Assembly (NCBI RefSeq): GCF_036346855.1
Contig: NZ_CP107841.1
Span: 310,001 to 374,000, forward strand
DNA from: Streptomyces europaeiscabiei
GTDB lineage: Bacteria > Actinomycetota > Actinomycetes > Streptomycetales > Streptomycetaceae
Direction: 5' to 3'
Length of the DNA stretch: 64,000 nucleotides
The notes under the pieces were generated by a model. That model was given only the letters and a program-made list of their open reading frames with translations, was not told the origin of the DNA and did no database searches. Positions 53,869-62,984 of the stretch are shown piece by piece. The translations under genes and the position numbers were made by a program. How positions within the stretch are numbered: the first letter of the stretch is position 1; each line of letters opens with the position of its first letter.

Positions 53869-54972
53869 TCAGGGGTTGATCACGGTCATCCACATGGGGT
53901 CGTCGTCACGTTGCTGTATGGCGTCCATGGCCTTGATCGCTTCGGTGAGCGGGAACCGATGGGTGATGAGCTCGTCGACGGTGAGGGTGCCCGTCTCGAG
54001 CAGACGCAGGACATCCGTCGTGTCCTGGCGGGTGCACGCGCGCGTGGTGACGAAGCGCCAGCAATGCATCATCAGGGCGATGGGAGGCAGGGGCAGCGGG
54101 GTGGAGTTGCCGCCCATGTGCACGAGTGTCCCGCCGGTCGCCATGCCGGCCATGGTCTGGCTGAGGGCGGGACCCTCCGGGATGAAGTCGATGACGGCAT
54201 CAGCTCCCTCGGGTGCCAGCTCGCGCAGCCGGCGGGTGAGAGTGCCGTCGGTCGACCAGTTCTCGGGGAGTTCGTCGAGTGCGACGACACCGCCCGGTAT
54301 GCCGCCTGCGAGCCCGGCGACGCGGTGGAGACGCTCGGCGTCGCGGCCGACGAGGATCAGACGGGCGACTCCGAAGTGCTCCGCGAGTTTGACCGTCGCG
54401 GTTCCCATGGTGCCGGTCGCGGCGGTGACCACGAGAGTGGCCCGTTCCGGCAGGTCCGCGCACTTGAGTGCGCGCACGGCGTTGGCCAGATCCTGGACCT
54501 TGGCCGCGACGTCGAAGCTGACGGAGTCCGGCAGGGAATCGATCAGCCAGTGCGGGACGCGGATGTACTCCGCGAGTCCACCGTCGTGGTACTGCTCGTA
54601 CATTGGCATCCGGGCATCGCCGAAGGCGGCGTGGCCGAGCATGGCCTGCTGGTCGCACATCATGTCCCGGTCGGTACGGCAGTAGTCGCACTCACGGCAG
54701 TTCAGCAGGGGGTGCACCCGCACTCGGTCGCCGACCGCGTGGCCCGTGACATCGCGGCCGATGGCGGAGATGACGCCGGCGGCCTCGTGGCCGAGGGTGG
54801 TGGGCAGATGCTTGAGCGCCCCCATATGGAGCAGGCGCATGATGCCCGGCGCCAGGCCGGCCGAGGCGACCTTCACGACCACGTCGAGCGGACCCGGCTC
54901 GGGGACGGGTATCTCGTCCAGGGCGAGTGCTTCGGCGCCCTGGTGCGCTCGCAGGGCAAGCATCGTGGCCAT
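53869..54972 (-). CDS. Zinc-type alcohol dehydrogenase (MDR family)
   Basis: 367 residues. GHEAAGVISAIGRDV and the four-cysteine structural lobe NCRECDYCRTDRDMMC (about 92-107) are visible, and the Rossmann loop is TAATGTMGTATVKLAEHFG. The catalytic cysteine is missing (SAGLAPGIM). It starts on the last base of the bicupin stop codon (TGATG), so the two are translationally coupled. It probably oxidises or reduces an intermediate made by that dioxygenase (inference). Confidence 0.9.
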   Translation of the reverse strand: MATMLALRAHQGAEALALDEIPVPEPGPLDVVVKVASAGLAPGIMRLLHMGALKHLPTTLGHEAAGVISAIGRDVTGHAVGDRVRVHPLLNCRECDYCRTDRDMMCDQQAMLGHAAFGDARMPMYEQYHDGGLAEYIRVPHWLIDSLPDSVSFDVAAKVQDLANAVRALKCADLPERATLVVTAATGTMGTATVKLAEHFGVARLILVGRDAERLHRVAGLAGGIPGGVVALDELPENWSTDGTLTRRLRELAPEGADAVIDFIPEGPALSQTMAGMATGGTLVHMGGNSTPLPLPPIALMMHCWRFVTTRACTRQDTTDVLRLLETGTLTVDELITHRFPLTEAIKAMDAIQQRDDDPMWMTVINP

Positions 54973-55961
54973 CAGTGGACCTCCACGGTGAGGTTCGGGA
55001 GTTGTTCGGGGGTGTAGGCGGCCGCCGTCCGCGTGGTCTCGGCGACCTGGGGCAGTTCCTGGTGCGAGAGGAGACTGACGTAGTCACCGGGCTCGGTCAC
55101 GACGCTGGCGTGGGAGATGCCGAGTGGAATGCGCACGAAGTCGCCCGGCTCGAGGTCGACGACGCCCCGCTGGGTGATCAGCGTGCGGTGGCCATGGGCC
55201 TGGTACTGGATCTCGTCGGCGTCGAGGGTGCGCCGGTAGCGGCGCTGTCCGCCAGGATCGGTGGTGACCATGGCGAGGCGGATGCGGTCGGTGGCGTACA
55301 GGCGAGTGACGTCCTGACCGGGATCGGCCCGCAGCACCGCCATCCGCCGGTCCTCCTGGTGCACCTGCTCGAGCAGAAGATGTTCGTCGACCCCGAAGAC
55401 GGTGATGTCGTGGCCGAGCGCGGCCATGCACTGAGTGATCGCCTCATTGGCCTCGCCGGGCTGCCAGCCGGGGAACGGCGGGAACACGGCCCCGGACTCC
55501 CGCTGGGCCGGCGCCAACTCGGTGACCGGTGCGGGGATGTAGAACAGCAGGTGGCTGTCCTCGCGGCCGTAGTTGTCGTGGGCGACCCCGCGCGGGATAC
55601 GGGAGAACTCGCCTGACTGGAACTCGATCACGCCGAGTTCGGACATCAGCGTCCGCTCGCCGCCGATCTGGTAGGAGATCTCGTCGACGTCGCAGTTGCG
55701 GTGGTAGAACGGCTGCCGGCCGTGGAGTTTCTGCCACTCGACACGGATCTCGTCGTTCTCGTAGACACCGCGCGGCGGGGCGAATGCCTCCGGCTCGTAC
55801 TGCTGCGGGTAGTGCACCACGGTCAGCGGCGGGTGCTCCGCCCACAGCTTGACGGGCACCTTCGGGGGATGCTGTGGCGAGAGCAGCAGGTGCTCGTCGC
55901 GGACGACGCTGCGCAACGGATGGTCGGAGCCCAGGACCATGACGTCTTCAACAACACTCAC
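54972..55961 (-). CDS. Bicupin dioxygenase, homogentisate-1,2-dioxygenase-like
   Basis: 329 residues in two cupin halves. The first has FYHRNCDVDEISYQIGGERT, then FSRIPRGVAHDNYG; the second has ADEIQYQAHGHRTLITQRG and FVRIPLGISHASV. These are patterns of homogentisate-dioxygenase-like proteins, but it is shorter than true HmgA (about 430 residues). The GTG at 55961 with AAGGAGG upstream is a strong start. It would act on a dihydroxylated ring, but the substrate is unknown. Confidence 0.82.
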   Translation of the reverse strand: MSVVEDVMVLGSDHPLRSVVRDEHLLLSPQHPPKVPVKLWAEHPPLTVVHYPQQYEPEAFAPPRGVYENDEIRVEWQKLHGRQPFYHRNCDVDEISYQIGGERTLMSELGVIEFQSGEFSRIPRGVAHDNYGREDSHLLFYIPAPVTELAPAQRESGAVFPPFPGWQPGEANEAITQCMAALGHDITVFGVDEHLLLEQVHQEDRRMAVLRADPGQDVTRLYATDRIRLAMVTTDPGGQRRYRRTLDADEIQYQAHGHRTLITQRGVVDLEPGDFVRIPLGISHASVVTEPGDYVSLLSHQELPQVAETTRTAAAYTPEQLPNLTVEVH

Positions 55962-56054
55962 GGGGACCTCCTTGTCCTTGGGTGAATGAGTGGATCGACC
56001 CGGGTGAGGGGGGAATGTGCGCCGCGGCCTGTTGCCCGAAGCGCACGGCAGTGC

Positions 56055-56798
56055 TCACCTCTTTCGGCCCCAGTACATTTCGATGCCCTTCCATTCCATC
56101 AGCTGAGGACTGTCGACCTTGTCCCCGAACGCCTCGCGGATCTGCTCTCCGGAGTAGTAGGGGATGTCGTCCGCGGGGACGTGCCCGAAGAGTTTGTCGA
56201 ACCACTGCCGAAGGTGGACGTCGGAGTCGATTCGGGAGTAGAACGTCGCTCCCTTCAAGACCGCTTCGGCCAGCACGATGCGTCGGCCGGGCTTCATCAC
56301 CCGCAGCAGGTCCGCGGCCGTCTCGGGCCAGTCGTCACAGTGCTGTGTCGCCTGCAGCACGGCGACACAGTCGTATGCCTCGTCGTCCACCGAGTCCGTG
56401 TACGACCAGCGCCAGCAGCCGACCTGGCCGTTCCGGCCGGGAATCTTACCCAGGACGGCGTTTCGTCCGTCCTTGATGATCTCCACGGTGTCGATGACTC
56501 CCTCCGGTCCCACCAGGGCCCGCATGTCCTCGACCCACCCGGCGGGCGCGATGCCCTCACCGATGAGCAGAACCCGGTCTCCGGCACGGAGTTCGAGGAG
56601 ACCGTAGACGATCTCGGAGATCGGCCGGGCCAGCTCCTGCCAGATGTACGGCAGGCCACCGGCGATGGCCATGGCCATTTCCCACTTCACCCGCTGCTCG
56701 ACGTCGTGGACCTCCGGGCCGAAACGCTCCTCGTCCCACGGCTGGATGTACCCCCATGGGTCTCCGCCGCCGAAGCTGTTCTTGGCTTCTGTACTCAT
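56055..56798 (-). CDS. SAM-dependent methyltransferase-like protein
   Basis: 247 residues. An N-terminal segment [20 protein letters not shown] is followed by a Rossmann-like core: [20 protein letters not shown] (a loose motif I), [17 protein letters not shown] and [17 protein letters not shown], the last typical of class I methyltransferases. The ATG at 56798 starts MSTEAKN; a further upstream ATG is less likely. It is 93 bases upstream of the bicupin gene, in the same direction. The acceptor is unknown. Confidence 0.8.
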   Translation of the reverse strand: MSTEAKNSFGGGDPWGYIQPWDEERFGPEVHDVEQRVKWEMAMAIAGGLPYIWQELARPISEIVYGLLELRAGDRVLLIGEGIAPAGWVEDMRALVGPEGVIDTVEIIKDGRNAVLGKIPGRNGQVGCWRWSYTDSVDDEAYDCVAVLQATQHCDDWPETAADLLRVMKPGRRIVLAEAVLKGATFYSRIDSDVHLRQWFDKLFGHVPADDIPYYSGEQIREAFGDKVDSPQLMEWKGIEMYWGRKR

Positions 56799-56822
56799 GT
56801 CGTCATGTCCTCCGTAGGCTGC

Positions 56823-57191
56823 CGGAATCATGTGGTGAGGGCGCCGTTCCTCCGGCTGGAACGCCGCCCCGACGCGCCTGGTGCAGGCCGGGCCCGGAGA
56901 GCTCCGTCTCGCTCAGGCTTTCGATGCCGAACAGGACAAGTACCTTGTCGTGCGGGGCGTCGGCGATGCGGAAGAAGCCCAGCCGGACGTCGACCGCGCG
57001 CTCGGGCATGTCGGCGGGGCGTCGGGGTCAGGGATCCGCTCGTAGAACGGGCCGTGCCCGAGGACATGGGCAGAGAAGTCGGCCATGTCCTCGTAACGCG
57101 CGGTCTTGAGCACCAGCTCGGAGAGCTGCAGCGCGACGGCTTGCGTCCCGCCGGCCCCTGTCCCGGCCTCGGTCTGGGGAGTCGTCGTCAT
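56823..57191 (-). pseudogene. VOC-superfamily protein with frameshift
   Basis: After AAGGAGG the ATG at 57191 begins MTTTPQTEAG and LSELVLKTARYEDMADFSAH, VLGHGPFYERIPDPDA. The frame then shifts near 57022 and continues [34 protein letters not shown] with the metal-type residues of a glyoxalase/bleomycin-resistance fold. The end is degraded. The strong ribosome site suggests the damage is recent or is an error. Confidence 0.7.
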
Positions 57192-57211
57192 CGTGAGGGC
57201 CTCCTTGCCCG

Positions 57212-57586
57212 TCAAACGGTGGGGTGCAGCGGCCTTGGGATACGGCGCGTGATGCGCGACTTGCCCCGGTACGGCGGAACTGGTGGGTGGTGTTGAGGAC
57301 ACCGGTCCAGGGCGTACGCCCCATCGGGCTGCCGCACGTGCAGCAGGATCAGCGCCCGCAGCTCGACGGATTTGCCGTGGGCCCGCCGGCCTGAGCGGTG
57401 GTGAACTCATTGGCGAGTAGGTGGAAGGCCTGGCGCGCCGCGTCGGTCTCCCGCGCCCGGAGGAAGTCGAGAATCTCGCTTCGCCCACGGAAGACCTGAC
57501 TGTGTGACTCGAACTCGGCATCGTCTGCGAACACGTCGATCCCGGCAGCGGCTCCCGGCATCTTCCTGATCAGCAGGAGTCACCAT
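57212..57586 (-). pseudogene. NTF2-like (SnoaL/dehydratase) protein with several frameshifts
   Basis: VFADDAEFESHSQVFRGRSE, ILDFLRARETDAARQAFHLL and ANEFTTA are clear, then LILLHVRQPDGAY and VLNTTHQFRRTG in another frame, then ITRRIPRPLHPTV to a stop in a third. The start at 57586 (MVTPADQ) is again out of frame with the core. Three breaks make a true pseudogene likely. Confidence 0.7.
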
Positions 57587-57647
57587 GACGTTCCCTGTCT
57601 CTTGAACCCGAGACGAGCGTAGCACCGCCTACGATCGGTCAAAAGTC

Positions 57648-57674
57648 TTGTATTTTTCCAGGCCTTCCATACAA
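57648..57674. promoter_or_regulatory. TTGTAT-N15-ATACAA inverted repeat between divergent units
   Basis: A 6-base inverted repeat in an AT-rich stretch between the NTF2-like start (57586) and the monooxygenase start (57758). It could be a TetR-type operator or part of a promoter; short arms limit certainty. Confidence 0.35.
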
Positions 57675-57757
57675 CCACATGTGCATGCGACTCTGACCCC
57701 GGTTCAAGAGATGGGGCCATGAGAGGTTCTCCCCTTGCTCAGGAAGGCAGATCTTCT

Positions 57758-59458
57758 ATGTCCGACCAGCACGAGAGAGCCGGATCTCGGCGCGTCCTGG
57801 TCGTGGGAGCGGGGCCTGTGGGCCTCGCCCTCGCGACCGAGTTGGGCTGGCGCGGTGTACCGGTCACCGTGATCGATCAGGGCGACGGCCGCGTGCCCTT
57901 TCCCGCGGGCGAGGCCATCTTTTCGCGCACCATGGAACACCTGCGGCGCTGGGGCTGCGCGGAAGAGGCACGCACGGAGTCGGCACCGCCCCCGGACTAC
58001 CCGCACCGCACGGTGTTCGCGACCTCCGCCACGGGGCACGTCCTCGCCGACTTCGACTACGGGGTCACCAACCGGTCTTCGGGCGTGTACGCCCCGCTGA
58101 CGCCGGAGGGTCCCGCGTTCCTGTCCAAGTTCTCCTTCGTGCCGTTGCTCGCACGCACGGCCAGTGAACTGCCAGGAGTCGAGATCCGGTACGGCACCCG
58201 CCTGGAGACGATGGAGCAGGACTCCGAGGGTGTCCTGGCCGTGGTGCGCGACGTGGCGAGCGGGACCACCGAGACGCTGGCCTGCACATACCTGGTGGCC
58301 TGCGACGGAGGCCGCAGCGGCATACGTCGGGCGCTCGATATCGCGTTCGAGGGCATGTTCGCCCAGGGTCACAACTTCGCTGTGCACTTCCGTGCGCCGC
58401 ACCTGCTGGACCTGCTGCGGGAGCGACTGGGCGGCCCCGCGGTACAGATCCACACACTGTCGTCGGCGCGCAGGCCGTACATCACGGTCGTCAACGGCGT
58501 GGACGAATGGCGGCTCTCGGTCTACCTGGACGAAGAGCCCGACCCCGATGACGCCGTCACCTGGATACGCGAGGCCGTCGGTGCGCCGATCGACGTGGAG
58601 ATCCTCGCGGCGCAGCCCTGGAGCGGACACTGCGTCGTGGCCCGCACCTACCGTGAGGGGCGGGTGTTCCTCGCGGGCGACGCGTCGCATCTGCTGTGGC
58701 CGAAGGGAGGCTTCGGTGCCAACACCGGGATCGGTGACGCCGTGGACCTCGGCTGGAAGCTCGCCGCGACCCTACAAGGATGGGGAGGCCCGGCACTCCT
58801 GGACAGCTACGAACTGGAGCGGCGGCCGATCGCCGTCCGCAACGTCACGGAAGCCTCCAGCAACTGGAGGGCCGACGCGCGGCTCGTCCCCGATCCAGTG
58901 CTCGACCACACGGACGCGGAAGGCGAACGGGTCCGACGTGAGATGGGCGAGGAGATCCGCGGGTCCCGGGCCAAGGAGTTCCGCTGCACGGGCGTCCAGC
59001 TCGGATACCGGTACAGCGGCTCCCCGATCTGCGTACCGGACAGCAGTGCGGAACCGCCCGACGAGCCGGACGAGTACGTACCATCGACATGGCCCGGCTG
59101 CCGCGCACCGCACGTCTGGCTGCCCGACGGCACTTCGGTGCTCGACCACTTCGGGCGCGGGTTCACGCTCGTGGTCTCGGGTTCCGCGGACCCGACGCCG
59201 CTGGTGGAGGCCGCGCGCGGGTGTGGTGTGCCGTTGACGATGCTGCGCCTCGCCGACCCTGCCGCAGCGGAACTGTACGAGCGGCCGCTGGTGCTCGTCC
59301 GCCCGGACGGTCACGTCGGCTGGCGAGGCCGGCAGGTTCCCGCGGATCCCGTCGCCGTGCTCGACATACTGCGCGGTGCGACGGTCCCGCCTCCGGTCGC
59401 GAAAGCGGCCGGAGCAGCGCGGACAATATCAGCGGGAGTCGGTACCCACCTCGTGTGA
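57758..59458 (+). CDS. FAD-dependent aromatic-ring monooxygenase (phenol hydroxylase type)
   Basis: 566 residues. FAD motifs are RRVLVVGAGPVGLALATELG (about 11-30), the conserved YLVACDGGRSGIRRALD near 180, and VFLAGDASHLLWPKGGFGAN near 305. A thioredoxin-like C-terminal domain (about 430-550) resembles that of phenol and polyketide hydroxylases. It hydroxylates an aromatic substrate with NAD(P)H and O2. The ATG at 57758 lacks a perfect ribosome site (AGGAAGG is 13 bases away). It is divergent from the bicupin group and convergent with the TetR gene. Confidence 0.9.
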   Translation: MSDQHERAGSRRVLVVGAGPVGLALATELGWRGVPVTVIDQGDGRVPFPAGEAIFSRTMEHLRRWGCAEEARTESAPPPDYPHRTVFATSATGHVLADFDYGVTNRSSGVYAPLTPEGPAFLSKFSFVPLLARTASELPGVEIRYGTRLETMEQDSEGVLAVVRDVASGTTETLACTYLVACDGGRSGIRRALDIAFEGMFAQGHNFAVHFRAPHLLDLLRERLGGPAVQIHTLSSARRPYITVVNGVDEWRLSVYLDEEPDPDDAVTWIREAVGAPIDVEILAAQPWSGHCVVARTYREGRVFLAGDASHLLWPKGGFGANTGIGDAVDLGWKLAATLQGWGGPALLDSYELERRPIAVRNVTEASSNWRADARLVPDPVLDHTDAEGERVRREMGEEIRGSRAKEFRCTGVQLGYRYSGSPICVPDSSAEPPDEPDEYVPSTWPGCRAPHVWLPDGTSVLDHFGRGFTLVVSGSADPTPLVEAARGCGVPLTMLRLADPAAAELYERPLVLVRPDGHVGWRGRQVPADPVAVLDILRGATVPPPVAKAAGAARTISAGVGTHLV

Positions 59459-59468
59459 GATACCGCTC

Positions 59469-60053
59469 TCAGCGCGCCCGCCCCTGGGCCCCCGAACTCC
59501 TGGCCAGGGCGGACTCCATCAGGAACCGGATCATCTCGTGGGCCGGCCTGTTCCGGTCGTTGGGCACGTTCGCGCCTTCGAACACGGCGACCGCGACATC
59601 GCGGACGAGCGCGGGATCGACGCCGGGGGCGTGATCGAGGCCGTGCTCGGCCATGAGCTCGTCGACCAGTCCCACGATCCAGTCCAGGAAGGTGTTGTGG
59701 GCCTCGCGGACTGCCTCCGAATGAGGAAGCCGGTCGTGCATGGCCTGGTGCAGCGGCCGGGAATAGCGCATGTCGGACAGCCCGCGCACCAGGCGGCTCA
59801 GTGGGTCGGCACCGGCCTGCTCCTCGTTGAGGATGCGGATCTCGCGACTGAGCATGCGGTTCATGACGGCGGCGAAGATGTGGTCCTTGGAGTCGAAGTA
59901 CCAGTAGATGTTGCCCCGGGCTACGCCTGCGGCGGAACTGATGTCCGCCATCGTGGTCTTGGCGTAGCCCTTCGAGAGAAAGAGCTCGGTGGCCGCGGCT
60001 AGCAGATCACCCGTGCGCTCCTCCCGGGGGATCTGCTGACGGTTGCGCGGCAT
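59469..60053 (-). CDS. TetR-family regulator
   Basis: 194 residues. HTH about 10-60: IPREERTGDLLAAATELFLS, KGYAKTTMADISSAAGVARG and NIYWYFDSKDHIFAAVMNRM. The C-terminal half carries VAVAVFEGANVPNDRNRPAH. Start at MPRNRQQ (60053) with GGGAG nearby. It ends 10 bases from the convergent monooxygenase. It is likely to control the bicupin/monooxygenase cluster, though its own promoter is remote from it. A broken paralogue lies at 60185-60745. Confidence 0.9.
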   Translation of the reverse strand: MPRNRQQIPREERTGDLLAAATELFLSKGYAKTTMADISSAAGVARGNIYWYFDSKDHIFAAVMNRMLSREIRILNEEQAGADPLSRLVRGLSDMRYSRPLHQAMHDRLPHSEAVREAHNTFLDWIVGLVDELMAEHGLDHAPGVDPALVRDVAVAVFEGANVPNDRNRPAHEMIRFLMESALARSSGAQGRAR

Positions 60054-60184
60054 CCCGACTCCTCCCATGAGTTCACCACATCTCAAGTGAGTGTAGACAC
60101 CCGGCAGGCCGCACCCTGCTCAGGAGGAAGGAGTGCTGTAACCACCGGCCCCCGGGCGAGGAGTTCCGGGAGATCCTTTACCGA

Positions 60185-60745
60185 GGAAGACGCGGCGCGG
60201 TCAGCCCGAGGAACATGCCGCGGAGCTGCTCGCCGCCGCGACGGAACCGTTCCGCACCCGCGGCTGTGCCGGCACGGCGATGGCGGACATCAGTGCGGCA
60301 GCGGGTGTCGCACGAGGCAGTGGCAACTGGTACTACTCGTCGAAGGACGACGTATTCGCCGCGGTGATGGACCGGACACTCAGCCGCCGGATCCAGGCGC
60401 TGGACCGCGAACTCCATGACCGCGATCCGCTCACCGCGCTGACCCGGCTCCTCGCGGACATGCGCACATTCCGCCGGCTGCATCGGGCGTCGCACGAGCG
60501 ACTCGACCACTCATCGGCCGTGCGGAAGGCCCACGAGCGGTTCCTGCACTGGATGCGGTCGATGGTGTACGAGGTACTCGGTCGGCACCCGCCCCCAATG
60601 GACAGGGAGATGTTCGCGGATCCGAGCGTCGCCGTGTTCGAAGGCGCGAACGTGCCCCGCTCCCCTCAGCGCCCTGCCCACGAGCTGATCCGGTTCCTAC
60701 TTGAAGGGGTCGTCGCAGGCGAGCTCCTGGGATGGGTCCCTAGAG
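60185..60745 (+). pseudogene. TetR-family regulator lacking a start and cut by an IS remnant
   Basis: The frame EHAAELLAAATEPFRTRGCA, GTAMADISAAAGVARGSGNW, YYSSKDDVFAAVMDRTLSRR and VAVFEGANVPRSPQRPAHEL mirrors the regulator at 59469-60053. No ATG or GTG opens the frame before the helix-turn-helix: a stop lies at 60139 and only the ATG at 60280 is left. The C-terminus runs into a transposase remnant at about 60750. It faces its intact paralogue head to head. Confidence 0.8.
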
Positions 60746-60776
60746 GGGCAGGCCGACGTGCCCACACAAGGTGCGA

Positions 60777-61199
60777 TCAGTTTGAGATCCGGCAGTCGTA
60801 CGGCCTCATGGCGTCGCGGAAATGCTCAGAGCTCAAGCCGATCAAGCGGGCGCCAAGGAGGAACCTGGACATGGGCAGTACCGGCCGCAACGAGCTCCCC
60901 TCCTCGGTCGGTCCCGCCTCACCCGGGGCGCCGACGCCGCGGGAATGCGTCGGCGCCCCGGCCCCGTCGATCGGCAGCAGCGTCCCGTCCAGAATCAGAT
61001 ACGCCTTCATCGACGCAGCCCGTACGGCTTCGGCGAGCGTGGGGGCGAGGACGGCCAGGAGATCGACGGCCTCGGTGACGTACCGGTAGACGGTGGTGGT
61101 GCCGATCCCGAAACTGGCCGCGAGCTGGGCATAGGGCTGGCCGTTGCGGAGGTGGGCGAGGGTGAGCAGGGCCTGCCGGCCCGCGCTCAGGGCCGCCAT
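60777..61199 (-). mobile_element. N-terminal fragment of an IS5/DDE_4-type transposase
   Basis: MAALSAGRQALLTLAHLRNG, QPYAQLAASFGIGTTTVYRY, VTEAVDLLAVLAPTLAEAVR and LILDGTLLPID are the HTH and first DDE Asp region of this Streptomyces transposase type. After about 60970 the family sequence stops and an unrelated tail follows. The rest of the catalytic domain is absent. Confidence 0.75.
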
Positions 61200-61349
61200 C
61201 TTATCGAGCCCGGATTACGTCGTAAGCAAGCCGGATGGCCACGGAGAACAGCTCAACTGCTCTCGACCAGGGCGATGGTGTCCGCGTCGGTGAAACGCGG
61301 CGTTTCCGCTTCCGCGACCATGAGGGAGGCGATTGCCGCGCGCGGGACC

Positions 61350-62269
61350 GTGGGCGGGAATCAACTCACCGCGCTCGACGCTCTGCTGGAAGAAGGCAGC
61401 GTGACCGACGCCGCCGCCCGTCTTCATGTCTCGGCCCCGCGATGAGCCGCACCCTGGGCCGCATCCGCCGGGCCACCGGAGACCAGATCCTCGTCCGCAC
61501 CGGTCGAACCATGACTCCCACCCCCCGCGCCCTCGCTCTGCGTGCGACCGTGCACGACCTGGTCCAGCAGGCCCAGTCGGTTCTCACAGAAGTCGACCTG
61601 ACAGCCTTGGAGCGAACTTTCGTTCTGAAATGGCACGACGCTCTGGCCGCGGCAGCCGGCCCAGCCCTGCTCGACGCCTTGCGCGCCGAGGCACCCGGAG
61701 TACGTCTGCGCTTCATGGCCGAAGCCGGTACCGACTCCCATGACCCGCGAAGAGGAGACATCGACCTCGAAGCCGGATCCAGCGAGCCCTCCTCGCCCGA
61801 GATCCGCCACGAGCTCGTGGGCCACGACCGGCTCGTCCTCGCCCTGCGCCCCGCCCATCCTCTGCGCAACGGCCCGCTCACCCTTGAGGGCTACGCGGCC
61901 GCCGAACACATCACCGTCTCCCGCCGGGGACGGCTGCGTGACCCCATCGACGACGTGCTTCAGACCCTGGGCGTGAGTCGGCGAGTAGTGGCCGCCGCCC
62001 CCACCAACGCCACAGCCCTGCAGTTCGTCCGCCACCACGACCTTGTCGCGGCAGTCCCCCGACTCATCAGCCGCCCTGTCCTGGACGACCTCGGCCTGCG
62101 CATCCTGCCCCTACCGCTGGACATGCCCGTCATCCCCATCCACCTCGCATGGCACCAGCGCTACGACAACGACCCTGCCCACGCCTGGCTGCGCGGGCAG
62201 GCCCGCACCGCTTTGCACGACGCATGCAACCCCACCGACAACACCACCGAGGACCACACCAGAGCCTGA
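61350..62269 (+). pseudogene. LysR-family regulator with one-base frameshift
   Basis: The HTH opens VGGNQLTALDALLEEGSVTD, AAARLHVSAP in one frame. A base is lost at about 61440 and MSRTLGRIRRATGDQILVRT, GRTMTPTPRALALRATVHDL continues in the next. The effector domain (VLKWHDALAAAAGPALLDAL, PTNATALQFVRHHDLVAAVP) is open to 62269. An ATG at 61442 could start a protein lacking half the HTH. The rest is intact, so an indel error is possible. Confidence 0.8.
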
Positions 62270-62639
62270 AGCCCCAACTGAAAACGAGGTAAGCCCACTC
62301 CAGGGCCCCGCCCACTCGCGAAGTCCCGCGCCGCTCACGAACCAGCAGCACAACGTCGCGGGCCGTATCCGCACCGGCTCCGGAATCCACCGCCCCGATG
62401 CGGCTTTCACAACCAACCACCGAACCGGCCCCACCCCAACAGCGGTTGTCCGTGCGGGTGGAGCACCTCGAGCCCCAGGAATCCGCGAACTCGCGCTCCG
62501 ACCCATGCGATGTCCAACGTCCGCTGCAGCGAGGGACGCCGCAGCGGGGCCGTCTCCGTAGCACGACCCGTCCGTCCCGCCCATCCCGTCCGGCAAGGGC
62601 GCGGACACCAGCTCCCTCCCAGACCGTGCGGGGGGGGTG

Positions 62640-62835
62640 CGGTCCCCTTCGCTTGTCCCACGTCGTAGTGGGTGGCGGGTTGCCGGTTCTTCGAGCCGGG
62701 CGGTCGGCCGGGGCCGGGCAGGTTGGGTTTCGGCGCACGGGTCGGGCCAGGGCCGGTCAGTTCGGGCAGAGGCTCAGAACCCCCGGCGTCCCCCGACCGG
62801 GGTGAGCCAGCCGCGCTCGGCCGACTCCTGGCAGG
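62640..62835 (-). mobile_element. C-terminal scrap of a Streptomyces transposase
   Basis: The minus strand reads ERGWLTPVGGRRGF and, in another frame, APKPNLPGPGRPPGSKNRQP then ATHYDVGQAK. The PGRPPGSKNR...YDVG ending is the stereotyped C-terminus of a DDE transposase family seen across Streptomyces. Nothing else of it remains, and no gene is supported elsewhere in 62270-62984. Confidence 0.55.
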
Positions 62836-62851
62836 GGCGGCGAACGCCGGA

Positions 62852-62896
62852 GCGCGGTGGGCGCGGTGGGCGCGGTGGGCGCGGTGGGCGCGGTAG
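62852..62896. repeat. Five-unit 9-bp tandem repeat (GCGCGGTGG)
   Basis: Four perfect units and a fifth with one change (GCGCGGTAG). It is next to the transposase scrap. Confidence 0.9.
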
Positions 62897-62984
62897 GCTA
62901 CCCCGCTCTCGACTCGCACCGTGACGAGAGGCCCCCTCGCCCAACTGCCCTCCGGGGCGAGGGCCCGCCCGGCTCATCCGTCAT

